Part shown: positions 8,501-16,589 of the stretch, one piece after another
Layout: every line of letters starts with the position of its first letter
How positions within the stretch are numbered: the stretch's first letter is position 1
DNA from: Actinoplanes italicus
GTDB taxonomy: Bacteria; Actinomycetota; Actinomycetes; Mycobacteriales; Micromonosporaceae
Direction: 5' to 3'
Length of the DNA stretch: 64,000 nucleotides
Assembly (NCBI RefSeq): GCF_003001815.1
Contig: NZ_PVMZ01000006.1
Span: forward strand, 1-64,000
The notes under the pieces: generated by a model
Databases searched by the model: none
What the model saw: only the letters and a program-made list of their open reading frames with translations
What the model was told of the DNA's origin: nothing
Made by a program: the position numbers and the translations under genes

Positions 8501-11500
8501 GGCGGTGCCCGCCTCGTCGACCGTGACCGGGCCGGCGGCCACCACCTTCGGCGGGAGCTGGGTGTTCCAGTCCCGGATCCGGCCGTAACCGGTGGTGTCG
8601 CCGATCCCCTGGACGCCGACCGAGACCTTGATCGTCTCGTCGTACTCGTCGGCGGTGTCCTGGGTGAGATTCACGGTGCCGACGTCGATCCGGTCGCCGC
8701 CCGGCGCGAGCGTGCCGGACAGGGTGAGGTTGTCGCGGGTGAAGTCGCCGGCCTCGGCCGGATCGCTGGTGCCGTCGGAGCCGCCCTCGACGACGGCCGT
8801 CCACGGCAGCGGGTCCTGGGCGTCGCCGGTGACGGTGAACCAGGCGCCGATCCCGCCGGTGCCCTCGGACTGCTCGAACCCGTCGAACGAGATCCGCGGC
8901 GCCGCGTCGTCGTTGGTGAGGGTCACGGCGCCGGGGTTCTCCGAGAACGAGATCAGGGCGTCCTCGTGCGACGGCTCGACGAGCAGGTCGATGACCTCGT
9001 CCTTCTCGAAGACGCCGTCACCGTTGACGGTCACGTTGATCGTCGCGGTGTCCTGACCGGCGCTGATCTGCACCGCCTGCGGCGCGCTGAAGTCCGACTC
9101 ACCGGGTCCGGTGCCGCCCTGCACGGCGGTGCCGCCGGTCGAGCCGACGTACAGCGTGGTGTCCAGCGCGACCGGGCCGCTCAGCCGGACGGTGACGGGC
9201 ACCGTGGAGACGCCGTCGCCCTCGGGGCGCGACTCGCTGCTCACCGACACGATGTTCACGGTGCCGGCGTTGTCGTCCTCGACGATCCAGACCGGGAAGT
9301 CGCCGTCGTTGTTCAGCGGGATGCCGGCGGCGTGGCTCGCGTTGGTCAGCCGGACCTTGAAGGCCTTGTTCCTGTTCGAGGGTGCGTCGTTGCCGCGGAT
9401 CGGCACCGGGATCTGCTTCACGGTCTCGCCGGGCTGGAACGTCAGGTGCCCCGAGACGGGGTCGTAGTCGACGCCCTCGACCGCGGTGTCCGCGATCAGC
9501 GAGTAGTCGACGTCGACCGCGGCGTTCATCGCGGCGCTGAGGCGTACCTCGACGATCTGGTCCCGGACGCCGCTGTCGCCCTCCTCGACCGGACCGGTGG
9601 TGTTCGCGAAGATCGCGGCGTCGATGATCTCGCCGCTGGCGGCGCCCGCGTCGAGGGTGCCGGTGCCCGGATCCAGGACCTGGATGTGGACGACGCGGCT
9701 CTCCGGGTCGTATCCGCCGACCGCGAAGGTGGGCACCAGAATGAAGGCCGTCGTCGCCCCCGCCGGCACGACCACGGTGGCGTCCGTGGCCGGCTGATAG
9801 TCGGTGCCGGGAACACCGGAGCTCCGTTCGGGCACCGTGGAGTAGCGCAGCGTGATCGGGGTGGCGCTCGGCCGGCTGAGTCTCACCGGGAAGCTGAGCA
9901 TCTGGCCCTCGATGACCGGGGTCGCGTTGCCGATCGTGATCGAGGGAGCTGCATCCCGGATCGTGACGGTGGGCATCGGTCCGGGACGCTCGGCGTTACG
10001 CATGTTGCTGATCGACAGGGTAAGCGTCTCGTCGGGCTCCGGCGTCTCGTCCGACGCGGTGGGGATGACGATCTCCGTGGAGTTCATCGGCGGATCGATG
10101 GTCACGCTTCCGCTGGTGGAGCCGTTCGAGGTGGCGTAGTCGAACGAGATGACCTTCTCGGTGCTGGTGGCGGTGTTGCCGGGCACCGAGGTGTAGTCGA
10201 GGGTGACCGGCAAGGTGGCGGGGCTCCCCTCGGTCACCGTGGTCTGCTCCGGCATCCGGATGTTCGGGGGCATGTTCTGGTACGAGTCACGGATGCGGCC
10301 GTACGCGGTGACCGGCACCTGCCCGGTGAATTCGACGGACGCCTCGAACGTCTCGTCGTACTCGTCCACCGAGTCCGCCGGGAGGTTGACCGTCCCGAGG
10401 TCGATCCGATTCGACCAGGGCTGCAGGGTGCCCGACAGCGTGAGGCCGCTGCCGTCGAAGTCGGTCGCCTCGGCCTGGTCGGAGGTGCCGTCCGAGGCTC
10501 CGCGGAGAGCGGCCGTCCAGGGCAGCGGATCCTGGGCCACGCCGTCGACATTGAACCAGAGCGACCCGTTGACGCCCTCGGTCTGGTCGAATCCGCCGAA
10601 GGTCAGCGCCGGTGCGGCGTCGTCGTTGTAGATCTTCAGCAGGGACTGTCGCATCGGACCGGTCACGTTCGGGTCGTTGGGACGCGGCGTCACGGTGATC
10701 GAGGCCTGCTCGTCCCGCTCGTAGACCCGGTCGCCGTTGATGGTCACCATGAAGGTGGCCTGGGTCTGACCTTCCGGGATGAAGACCTCATCGGGTACGG
10801 AGAAGTCGTTGCTGCCGGGGCCGGAGCCCCATCGGACCGCGCTCTCGTCCACAGCGGCGACGTCGAGGGTGACCGGGCCGGGCGCCGGGCCGCTCAGCTG
10901 CACGGTGAAGGTGACCTGTGTGGAGCCGTCGCCCTCGTTCTGCGGGGACGAGCTGACCGCCGCGACCGTCGGGACGCCCCCGGAGCCGCCGATCATGGCC
11001 GAGTGCTCGCCGGTGCCCATGACCTGCAGTCCCGCGTCGTTCGACAGGCCGTACAGCCGCACCTTGAGCATTTTGCCGGGCGCCGCGACGTTGAAGTCGC
11101 CCGGCAGCGGCGCCGAGATCTGCCGCGTCGTCTGACCGGGCTCGTAGGTCAGCGTGCCGGACGTGACCGGGGTGAAAACCCCGGTCGTCGCGGAGCCGAG
11201 CAGCAGTTCGTAGTTCGCCTGCAGCCGGGTGTCCAGCGGTGCGTTGAGGACCATGTCGACGACGGCGTTGCGGCTGTCGTTCTCATTGATCGACATGGTG
11301 CCGATCTTCAAAGCCGGATCGATGATCTTGCCGTACGAGGTGGTCACCGAACCCAGGGTGGCGGACCCGGGATTGGTGATCCGTGCGTTGACCGTCTCGC
11401 TGTCGTGCTCGAACTGGTTGTCCTGGTGTGTCACGACGTCGGCGGTGGCCGTGACCTGTCCGGGCTGGAACGTGACGGACATGTCGGAGATCTCGTTGTA

Positions 11501-14500
11501 GTCGGCCCCCGGAGTCGCCGTACCCGCCTCGGTGGAGACCCGGACCGTGATCGGGCTGTTGCTCGGACGGTCGAGGGTCAGCGGGAACCGGAGCATCCGG
11601 CCCTCGGGGACGGTGCCGGGGCTGCCGATGCCGACCGCCGGCACCACACCCGGATCACTGGACGCGCCGAGTACGGACGAGTGCTCGCCGGTACCCAGAA
11701 CCGGCATGCCGGAGTCGGTGTACACGCTGTGCAGCCGGACCTTGAGCACCCGGTCGGGTACGCCGGGTTGGTAGTCACCCGGCAGCGCCCCGGTGATCGG
11801 CCGGCTGGTCTGACCCGCCTCGTAGGTGAGCGTGCCGGTGGCGATCGGCGTGAAGGTTCCGGTGCTCGCCGAGCCGAGCAGCAGCTCGTAGTTCGCCTGC
11901 AGCCGCGTGTCCAGTGGCACGTTGAGGACCATGTCGACGACGGCGTTGCGGCTGTTGTTCTCGTCGACCGACATGGCGCCGATTCGCAGGGCCGGATCGG
12001 CGATCTTGCCGTACGAGCTGTTCACCGGCCCGAGGGCGGCGGCGCCGGGATTGGTGATCCGCGCGTTGACCGTCTCGCTGTCGTGCTCGAAGACGCCGTC
12101 CTGGTTCGTCGTGATCTCGGCGACGGCGGTGGTCTGCCCCGGCTGGAACGTGACCGGCATGTCGAAGACCTCGGCATAGTCCGTGCCCGCAGACGCCGTA
12201 CCGGCCGAACTGGAGACGTTCACCGTGATCGGGATGCTGCTGGGACGGTCGAGGGTCAGCGGGAACCGCAGCGGACGGCCCTCCGGAACGGCACCCGGGC
12301 TGCCCAGGCTGACCCGCGGCACGGCGCCCGGCTCACCGGACGCGCCGATCACCGACGAGTGCTCGCCGGTGCCGAGGACCTGCAGGCCGTTGTCGGCCTG
12401 CACGCCGTACAGGCGGACCTTGAGCACCCGGCCGGGAGTGCCGGCGTCGTAGTCACCGGGCAGCGGCCCGGAGATCTGCCGGCTCGTCTGACCGGGCTCG
12501 TACGTCAGCGTCCCCGACGAGATCGGGACGAAGACACCGGTCGTCGCCGAGCTGATCAGGAGCTCGTATCCGGCCTGCAGGCGGGTGTCCAGCGGGACGT
12601 TGAGAGCCATGTCGACGACGGCGTTGCCGCTGCCGTTCTCGTCGACCGCCATGGTGCCGATCCGCAACGCCGCGTCGACGATCTTGCCGTAAGCGGTCGT
12701 GGCCGAGCCCATGGTGGCAAGGCCGGCATTGGTGATCCGCGCGTGCACGACCTCGCTCTCGTGCTCGGAGACGCCGTCCTGGTTCGTCACGATCTCCGCG
12801 ACGGCGGTGGTCTGCCCGGGCTGGAACGTGACGTCCATGCCGACGGCCTCGACATAGTCGAGGCCCGGGGTCGCCGTGCCGCCCTCGGTGGTGACCCGCA
12901 CCGTGATCGGGATGCCGCTCGGACGGTCGAGGGTCAGCGGGAACCGCAGCGGACGGCCCTCAGCGACCGCACCGGGGCTGCCCATGGTGACCGTCGGCAT
13001 GGCGTCGGGATCACCGGGCACCTTGATGAGCGTCGAATGCTCCCCGGTGCCCATGACCGGCAGGCCGGAGTCGGTGTTCAGGTTGAACAGGCGAACCTTG
13101 AGCATCCGGCCGAATGTGGGTACGTCGTAGCCGTCCGGCAGTTGAGCCGTGATCGGCCGGCTCGTCTGACCGGGCGCGTAACTGAGCGTGCCGGACGAGA
13201 TGGTGGAGAACGTGTTCGTGGTCGCGGAGCCCAGCTGGAGTTCGTAACCGGCCTGCAAAGGCGTGTTCAGCGGGACGTTCAGGACCATGTCGACGACCGC
13301 GTCGCGGCTGTCGTCCTCATTGATCGACACGGTGCCGATCTTCAGCGCCGGATCGATGATCGTGGCCGTGGCGGTCGCCGTGCCCAGGTCGGCCGCTCCC
13401 GAGTCGGCGATCCGCGCGGTCACCGTCTCGGCGGCGTGCTCGAACTCGCCGTCCGGGTTCGTCGTAACGACGGCGACGGCCGTGGTCTGGCCGGGTGTGA
13501 AGGTGACCCCTTCCTCGGAGAGCTCGGTGTAGTCGGCGCCCGCCGTCGCCGTGCCGCCCGTGGTGGAGACCCGCACCGTGACCGGGCTGCCGGTCGGCTG
13601 GTCGAGTGTCAGAGGGAACCGGAGCGGCATACCCTCCGGGACCGGACCGGGGCTGCCGATGCTGACCCGGGGCGTGACGTTCGGATCGTAGTCACTCACC
13701 GTGACCGTAGTCGTCTCGTTCCCGTCGACCACGGCATTGACGGCACCGTTCAGCGTGACGACGAAGTTCTCGTTCGACTCGGTGTCCTGGTCCGGCAACG
13801 TATCGAGGGTGATGTTCGCGGGATCGCCCGGCTCGATGGTCAGTGTGCCGCTCGCCGCGGCGTAGTCGGTGTCCTCGCCCGCGGTGCCGGGAGTCACGGT
13901 GTAGTTGACCGTGATCGGCTTCTCGGTGGCGCTTGCGGCGTTGTCGGGTATCGCGGCGAAATCGAGGGTCACCGGGATCGTCACGTCCGAACCCTCCCGG
14001 ACGGCCACGGTCTGCGGGACGACCAGCCTGGGCTCTTTCTGGGTGTCGGCATCGGTGATGGTGGCGAAGCCGCTGACCGGGTCCGCGTCACCCAGCTGGA
14101 CGGTGGCCTTGAGCGTCTCGTCGAACTCGTCGGCGCTGCCGGGGGCCAGGTTGATCATGCCCAGGGTGAGTCGTTCGGAGCCGGGACGGAGGTCGCTGAA
14201 GGGTGCCAGGCCGGCGTTGACGAAGTCGTCCGTCTCGGCCGGGTCGGTGCCGTTGTCGGAGGCCCCGGCGACCGAACCGGTCCATCGGATCGGGTCCTGC
14301 GCCTCGCCGGTCACGGTGAACCCGACCTCGACGCCGTCCGTGCCCTCGGGCCGGGTGAAACCGTCGAACTCGAGCGTCGGCGGGTCGTCGTCGTTGCGGA
14401 TCGCCAGACTGCCCGCCCGGGGCGAGCCGGTCACGTTCGGATCGTCGGCTCGCGGCGCGACCAGGATCGAGGCCACCTCCAGCTTCTCGAAGACCGCGTC

Positions 14501-15589
14501 GCCGAATACGTCGGCCTGGAATGTCGCGGTCTTCGCACCGGCCGGGACGGTCACCGTGTCAGGGACGCGATAGTCGAGACCACCGATCGTCTCGGGCTCG
14601 TCCTGGACAGCGCCGGCTACGCCCGCCTCACTGGCCGGGCTCCCGGTCACGTCGAGAATGATCGGCTCGTCGGCCGCCTCGGACAGGGTCACGGTGAACT
14701 CGGCCGTGGTGATGCCGGAGCTGCCCTCGTCGGCCCCTTCCTGGGACACCGACTGGACGACCGGACGCTGCTCGTCGTCGCCGATGATGTAGGTCCGGGG
14801 CTCCATTCCCCGGGCGCTGCCGCCGGTGAGGCCGGACAGGGCGAGGGTGAAGGTCCGATCGCCCTGCCAGCGGTCGTTGCCGAGGATCGTCACCGCGACC
14901 CGTTTCGTCTTCTGCCCCGGTGTGAAGGTAAGGACGTCGGCGACCGGGGTGAAGTCCTCGTTCCCGACCGCGTTGCCGTCTCCGGTGGCGACCGCGTAGG
15001 CGACACTGGCCGTGTTCTGGAAACCGATGTTGAGGGTGATGTCGATTTCCCGGGTCCGGTCCTCGTCTCCCTCGTCGAACCCGTTGACCGGCGTCACCGT
15101 GAACACCGCGTCGACGATGTCGCCGCTGGCGGCCCTGGTCCCCGGCGTGGCGGTATCGGGATCGACGATCTCCAGGCCGATCGACTCCGGGGACTCCTCG
15201 GCCGATTCGTCGGGGAGCGTCTCCACCTCGACCGTCACCGTCGTCTCACCCTGGGGGATGAGCACCTCGAACTGGTCGAGGCCGGTGTAGTCCGCACCCT
15301 CGTCGGCCTCGGTACTGGACGTGGACACCTTCACCGTGAGGTCGGCGTCGGCGGACTCACTCAGGGTCACCGGAAAGCGGAGTGTGTCGCCCTCGGCGGT
15401 GTCCGCGGCCGCACCGACGCTGATCGTGGGGACGACAGCCGCGTGCGCCGTGCCCGGCAACACCGCCACGGCCGGTACCAGACCCGCGGCTGTGGCGGCG
15501 GCCACGGAGACGGCGGCGCGGAAGCGCGCCGGCGCCCACAGCCGGAGCGGGACGTCCCCGGACGGGCGGTCGGTCCGTCGATTGCGCAT
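5573..15589 (-). CDS. Giant secreted Calx-beta repeat protein, 3338 aa
   Basis: Very large acidic exported protein built almost entirely of Calx-beta-type domains. A signal peptide with an Ala-His-Ala site ends at about residue 50. Residues ~640-1535 contain four nearly identical units of 225-226 residues, each starting with a (V/I)(S/T/G)xGSPG motif and containing an RFPLTLD segment. A second repeat type (GxAQDPLPWTA and related) occurs at least three times elsewhere. The C-terminal ~200 residues are Ig-like modules ending SPARSVKVK. No LPXTG signal, transmembrane anchor or catalytic domain was seen. The ATG at 15589 follows AAAGGAA. The likely role is a long calcium-stiffened surface or matrix fibre; this is inferred from the family. 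N-terminal layout is shared with the neighbouring 1145-aa protein. Confidence 0.85.
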   Translation of the reverse strand: MRNRRTDRPSGDVPLRLWAPARFRAAVSVAAATAAGLVPAVAVLPGTAHAAVVPTISVGAAADTAEGDTLRFPVTLSESADADLTVKVSTSSTEADEGADYTGLDQFEVLIPQGETTVTVEVETLPDESAEESPESIGLEIVDPDTATPGTRAASGDIVDAVFTVTPVNGFDEGDEDRTREIDITLNIGFQNTASVAYAVATGDGNAVGNEDFTPVADVLTFTPGQKTKRVAVTILGNDRWQGDRTFTLALSGLTGGSARGMEPRTYIIGDDEQRPVVQSVSQEGADEGSSGITTAEFTVTLSEAADEPIILDVTGSPASEAGVAGAVQDEPETIGGLDYRVPDTVTVPAGAKTATFQADVFGDAVFEKLEVASILVAPRADDPNVTGSPRAGSLAIRNDDDPPTLEFDGFTRPEGTDGVEVGFTVTGEAQDPIRWTGSVAGASDNGTDPAETDDFVNAGLAPFSDLRPGSERLTLGMINLAPGSADEFDETLKATVQLGDADPVSGFATITDADTQKEPRLVVPQTVAVREGSDVTIPVTLDFAAIPDNAASATEKPITVNYTVTPGTAGEDTDYAAASGTLTIEPGDPANITLDTLPDQDTESNENFVVTLNGAVNAVVDGNETTTVTVSDYDPNVTPRVSIGSPGPVPEGMPLRFPLTLDQPTGSPVTVRVSTTGGTATAGADYTELSEEGVTFTPGQTTAVAVVTTNPDGEFEHAAETVTARIADSGAADLGTATATATIIDPALKIGTVSINEDDSRDAVVDMVLNVPLNTPLQAGYELQLGSATTNTFSTISSGTLSYAPGQTSRPITAQLPDGYDVPTFGRMLKVRLFNLNTDSGLPVMGTGEHSTLIKVPGDPDAMPTVTMGSPGAVAEGRPLRFPLTLDRPSGIPITVRVTTEGGTATPGLDYVEAVGMDVTFQPGQTTAVAEIVTNQDGVSEHESEVVHARITNAGLATMGSATTAYGKIVDAALRIGTMAVDENGSGNAVVDMALNVPLDTRLQAGYELLISSATTGVFVPISSGTLTYEPGQTSRQISGPLPGDYDAGTPGRVLKVRLYGVQADNGLQVLGTGEHSSVIGASGEPGAVPRVSLGSPGAVPEGRPLRFPLTLDRPSSIPITVNVSSSAGTASAGTDYAEVFDMPVTFQPGQTTAVAEITTNQDGVFEHDSETVNARITNPGAAALGPVNSSYGKIADPALRIGAMSVDENNSRNAVVDMVLNVPLDTRLQANYELLLGSASTGTFTPIATGTLTYEAGQTSRPITGALPGDYQPGVPDRVLKVRLHSVYTDSGMPVLGTGEHSSVLGASSDPGVVPAVGIGSPGTVPEGRMLRFPLTLDRPSNSPITVRVSTEAGTATPGADYNEISDMSVTFQPGQVTATADVVTHQDNQFEHDSETVNARITNPGSATLGSVTTSYGKIIDPALKIGTMSINENDSRNAVVDMVLNAPLDTRLQANYELLLGSATTGVFTPVTSGTLTYEPGQTTRQISAPLPGDFNVAAPGKMLKVRLYGLSNDAGLQVMGTGEHSAMIGGSGGVPTVAAVSSSPQNEGDGSTQVTFTVQLSGPAPGPVTLDVAAVDESAVRWGSGPGSNDFSVPDEVFIPEGQTQATFMVTINGDRVYERDEQASITVTPRPNDPNVTGPMRQSLLKIYNDDAAPALTFGGFDQTEGVNGSLWFNVDGVAQDPLPWTAALRGASDGTSDQAEATDFDGSGLTLSGTLQPWSNRIDLGTVNLPADSVDEYDETFEASVEFTGQVPVTAYGRIRDSYQNMPPNIRMPEQTTVTEGSPATLPVTLDYTSVPGNTATSTEKVISFDYATSNGSTSGSVTIDPPMNSTEIVIPTASDETPEPDETLTLSISNMRNAERPGPMPTVTIRDAAPSITIGNATPVIEGQMLSFPVRLSRPSATPITLRYSTVPERSSGVPGTDYQPATDATVVVPAGATTAFILVPTFAVGGYDPESRVVHIQVLDPGTGTLDAGAASGEIIDAAIFANTTGPVEEGDSGVRDQIVEVRLSAAMNAAVDVDYSLIADTAVEGVDYDPVSGHLTFQPGETVKQIPVPIRGNDAPSNRNKAFKVRLTNASHAAGIPLNNDGDFPVWIVEDDNAGTVNIVSVSSESRPEGDGVSTVPVTVRLSGPVALDTTLYVGSTGGTAVQGGTGPGESDFSAPQAVQISAGQDTATINVTVNGDGVFEKDEVIDLLVEPSHEDALISFSENPGAVTLTNDDAAPRISFDGFEQSEGTGGIGAWFTVTGDAQDPLPWTAVVEGGSDGTSDPAEAGDFTRDNLTLSGTLAPGGDRIDVGTVNLTQDTADEYDETIKVSVGVQGIGDTTGYGRIRDWNTQLPPKVVAAGPVTVDEAGTATVPVNLDFAAVAGNTATSTEKQITVDYNAIGGTATAGTDFTSTSGTLVFTPPATSQDVTVTTLTDTAVENDETLQVTLSNPSNAEIGGSPATVTIRGDSAVGFQVQPDVTAAEGQGSVAVTVTLARAAAGPVDFTVSTTDDTARRGQTGPGGDDYGSPQPTFTIPQGQTTATFSLPIVDDQVYEEKESATYTVAPAPGETDASGPAQTGVLSIADDDPAPTITLNSVNGPEGGLVDVIATPSGVAEDPIGYLLNFTTGGPGNDPAEPEDYVDSGAPAVLPGGSTGPVLLRSVPLAADTADELTESFTVTATSQAVSGAPPVAAVYGILDDPNDLPPSAVVLPANVREELGYAEVPVVLEFTGGNGATRTDQPVTIYYEVTPGTATSEDFGTDGGSRLYFPAGQNYAVIRVPITNDKRREEDESFKVRLVAADPSGAGIARGEADIVIVDDDRDLPAPSFTVSGDVTAREADASATFAVTLSEPAQGDVDLVVEAQPGTATADDYGTPAAALRIPEGSASGSVTVPIKQDEVYEGDENARVVVSLAAGEQDAAGKPQEGRLLITDDDKAPTITLDPTAATVDEGDTVELTGTVTGTAQRDHEISTAAAAGIAADGEDAGPDDFELDRVKVTVPGGTASGGKVRLGTIEFLDDAVDENTETATISLAGGSRTFRITDDPDDTPPAVSVADASVGESGGTAKVNVRVQFTGGAVSTSRTVTVPWSTADGTADAGKDYTRSSGTATFAPGTDSATISIPILPDTKDEADQTFIVKLGTPSPADARLGAAEAEVVIEDDDKPKAPTLTAPDTSTGEGRITITGTAAPGTKVELLTAQGVSGGSFKVAATTTADDDGAYSFKPNFTKGYRVQVRAGSLTSPVRTVQVRQDPQLTVVSNAKGAATLTVTGDPDEPGQKVTIQRQVKGGWDEVEDGKLGANGKFSVTVKSLKAGNHVFRAVISATPSLGITAGSSPARSVKVK
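10980..13660 (-). repeat. Four ~676-bp tandem coding repeats
   Basis: A conserved GGGAACCG marker recurs at about 13616, 12941, 12263 and 11585, that is at spacings of 675, 678 and 678 bp, all multiples of three. The DNA is similar enough for homologous recombination to change copy number without breaking the frame. Confidence 0.8.
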
Positions 15590-15640
15590 CGGTTCGTTCC
15601 TTTGTATCGGTCAGCGGACCCGGGGCGGTGGGACGGCCGG

Positions 15641-15708
15641 TCAGCGGACCCGCACCGACCGGGCCGGCGACGTTCCGGCGAGGATGCCGAGCGACGGGGG
15701 TCGCGGAA
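15641..15708 (-). pseudogene. Orphan 3' end of a third Calx-beta-type gene
   Basis: On the minus strand this stretch translates as PSLGILAGTSPARSVRVR followed by a stop, against PSLGITAGSSPARSVKVK and stop at the end of the 3338-aa protein. The preceding SATP matches in a frame shifted by one base, so the fragment carries an indel. Similarity ends near 15708. It is a remnant and not an expressed gene. Confidence 0.75.
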
Positions 15709-15726
15709 CCGCAGCGGTGGTGTAGT

Positions 15727-15840
15727 TCAGTGCGAAGGGGGTAGTACGTCTCCGAGCCGGCGGATCTTGAGGGGAAACGCGCCCGTCTCGGGCGTCGGCC
15801 ACGTTCGGAAGAGGGTCTGGTGGGCCGGGCGTGCGGGCAT
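15727..15840 (-). CDS. Possible small ORF, 37 aa, with a strong ribosome binding site
   Basis: ATG at 15840 follows AAGGAGACAGG with 6 nt in between; the same AAGGAGACAGG precedes the start of the 1145-aa Calx-beta gene. The 37-residue product (MPARPAHQTLFRTWPTPETG at the start) has no recognisable domain. GAFPLKI faintly recalls the GDVPLRL of the giant protein's N-terminus. It could be the start of the decayed third locus, a leader peptide, or chance. Coding status is uncertain. Confidence 0.35.
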   Translation of the reverse strand: MPARPAHQTLFRTWPTPETGAFPLKIRRLGDVLPPSH

Positions 15841-15918
15841 GGCGACCTGTCTCCTTGAACGACTACCGGGTGCAGGAAGGCGCGCTGAGCTGCTGGAACA
15901 GGCTGCGCCGTCGTTAAG

Positions 15919-15947
15919 ATATCTGCCCGGATAGCGGCTTATGACAG
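15919..15947 (-). promoter_or_regulatory. Candidate promoter for the giant Calx-beta gene
   Basis: CTGTCA (15942-15947) and AGATAT (15919-15924) are separated by 17 bp on the minus strand, in a locally AT-richer patch. The leader to the ATG at 15589 would be about 320 nt and would include the small ORF and the pseudogene remnant. Confidence 0.4.
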
Positions 15948-15965
15948 GTTTTCGCGTATCTGGGC

Positions 15966-16589
15966 TCAGGGCCCCAGCAGGCCATGCCTCATCGCGGTCG
16001 TCACCGCGGCGGTACGGTCCGCGACGTCGAGTTTGTTGAACACCCGCAGCAGGTGGGTCTTCACGGTGGCCTCACTGATGAACAACCGCTTGCCGATCTC
16101 GGCGTTGGTCAGACCGCCGGCCACCAGCTTGAGGACCTCGGTCTCCCGCGCCGACAGTGCCGGCGGAGCCGGGCTGCGCACCTGCCGGACCAGGGTCGAC
16201 GCCACGCTCGGGGCCAGCACCGTCTCACCGCGTGCCGCGGCCCGGACCGCGTCCGCCAGCTCCGCCGGGGACGCGTCCTTCAGCAGGTAACCGGAGGCGC
16301 CGGCCTCGATGGCGCGCAGGATGTCCCGGTCCGACTCGTAGGTGGTCAGCACCATCACCCGTACGCCGGGCACGGCCGACAGGATCCGGCCGGTGGCCTC
16401 GACGCCGTCGCCGCCGGGCATCCGCAGATCCATGAGCACGATGTCGGGGGCGAGTTCGAGGGCCCGGTCGACGCCCTCGGTGCCGGACGACGCCTCCCCC
16501 ACGACGGTCAGGTCGGGTTCCGCGTCGAGCATGCCGCGCAGCCCCATCCGAACGACCGGGTGATCGTCCACAAGAAGAATGCGGATCAT
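15966..16589 (-). CDS. NarL/LuxR-type response regulator
   Basis: Response regulator of 207 aa: an N-terminal receiver (ILLVDDHPVV, phosphoacceptor Asp in IVLMDLRMPGG, Lys in YLLKD) and a C-terminal LuxR helix-turn-helix (LSARETEVLKLVAGGLTNAEI). The start at 16589 is chosen because it begins the receiver fold and overlaps the kinase stop as ATGA; upstream sequence in frame has no receiver homology. It is the last gene of a four-gene operon with an exporter and its kinase, and so probably controls that exporter. Confidence 0.93.
   Translation of the reverse strand: MIRILLVDDHPVVRMGLRGMLDAEPDLTVVGEASSGTEGVDRALELAPDIVLMDLRMPGGDGVEATGRILSAVPGVRVMVLTTYESDRDILRAIEAGASGYLLKDASPAELADAVRAAARGETVLAPSVASTLVRQVRSPAPPALSARETEVLKLVAGGLTNAEIGKRLFISEATVKTHLLRVFNKLDVADRTAAVTTAMRHGLLGP

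Noticed and set aside
10980..13660. Regularly spaced repeats that might suggest a CRISPR array
   Set aside because: The repeats are ~676 bp long, in frame and encode protein domains; there are no short repeats with unique spacers and no cas genes.
15590..15918. Second c-di-GMP-I riboswitch in the leader of the giant Calx-beta gene
   Set aside because: GGTAG and AAGGAGACAGG resemble the 3' side of the 5191-5270 element, but GGCAAAC and GGACGCAAAGCC are missing, so no aptamer can be supported.
8183..15934. Open frame of 2583 codons on the plus strand opposite the giant Calx-beta gene
   Set aside because: It is a shadow of the GC-rich, repeat-rich gene: Arg/Gly/Asp-rich, without domains, signal or ribosome site, and it mirrors the periodicity of the real gene. 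The same applies to 1622-4255 (+).
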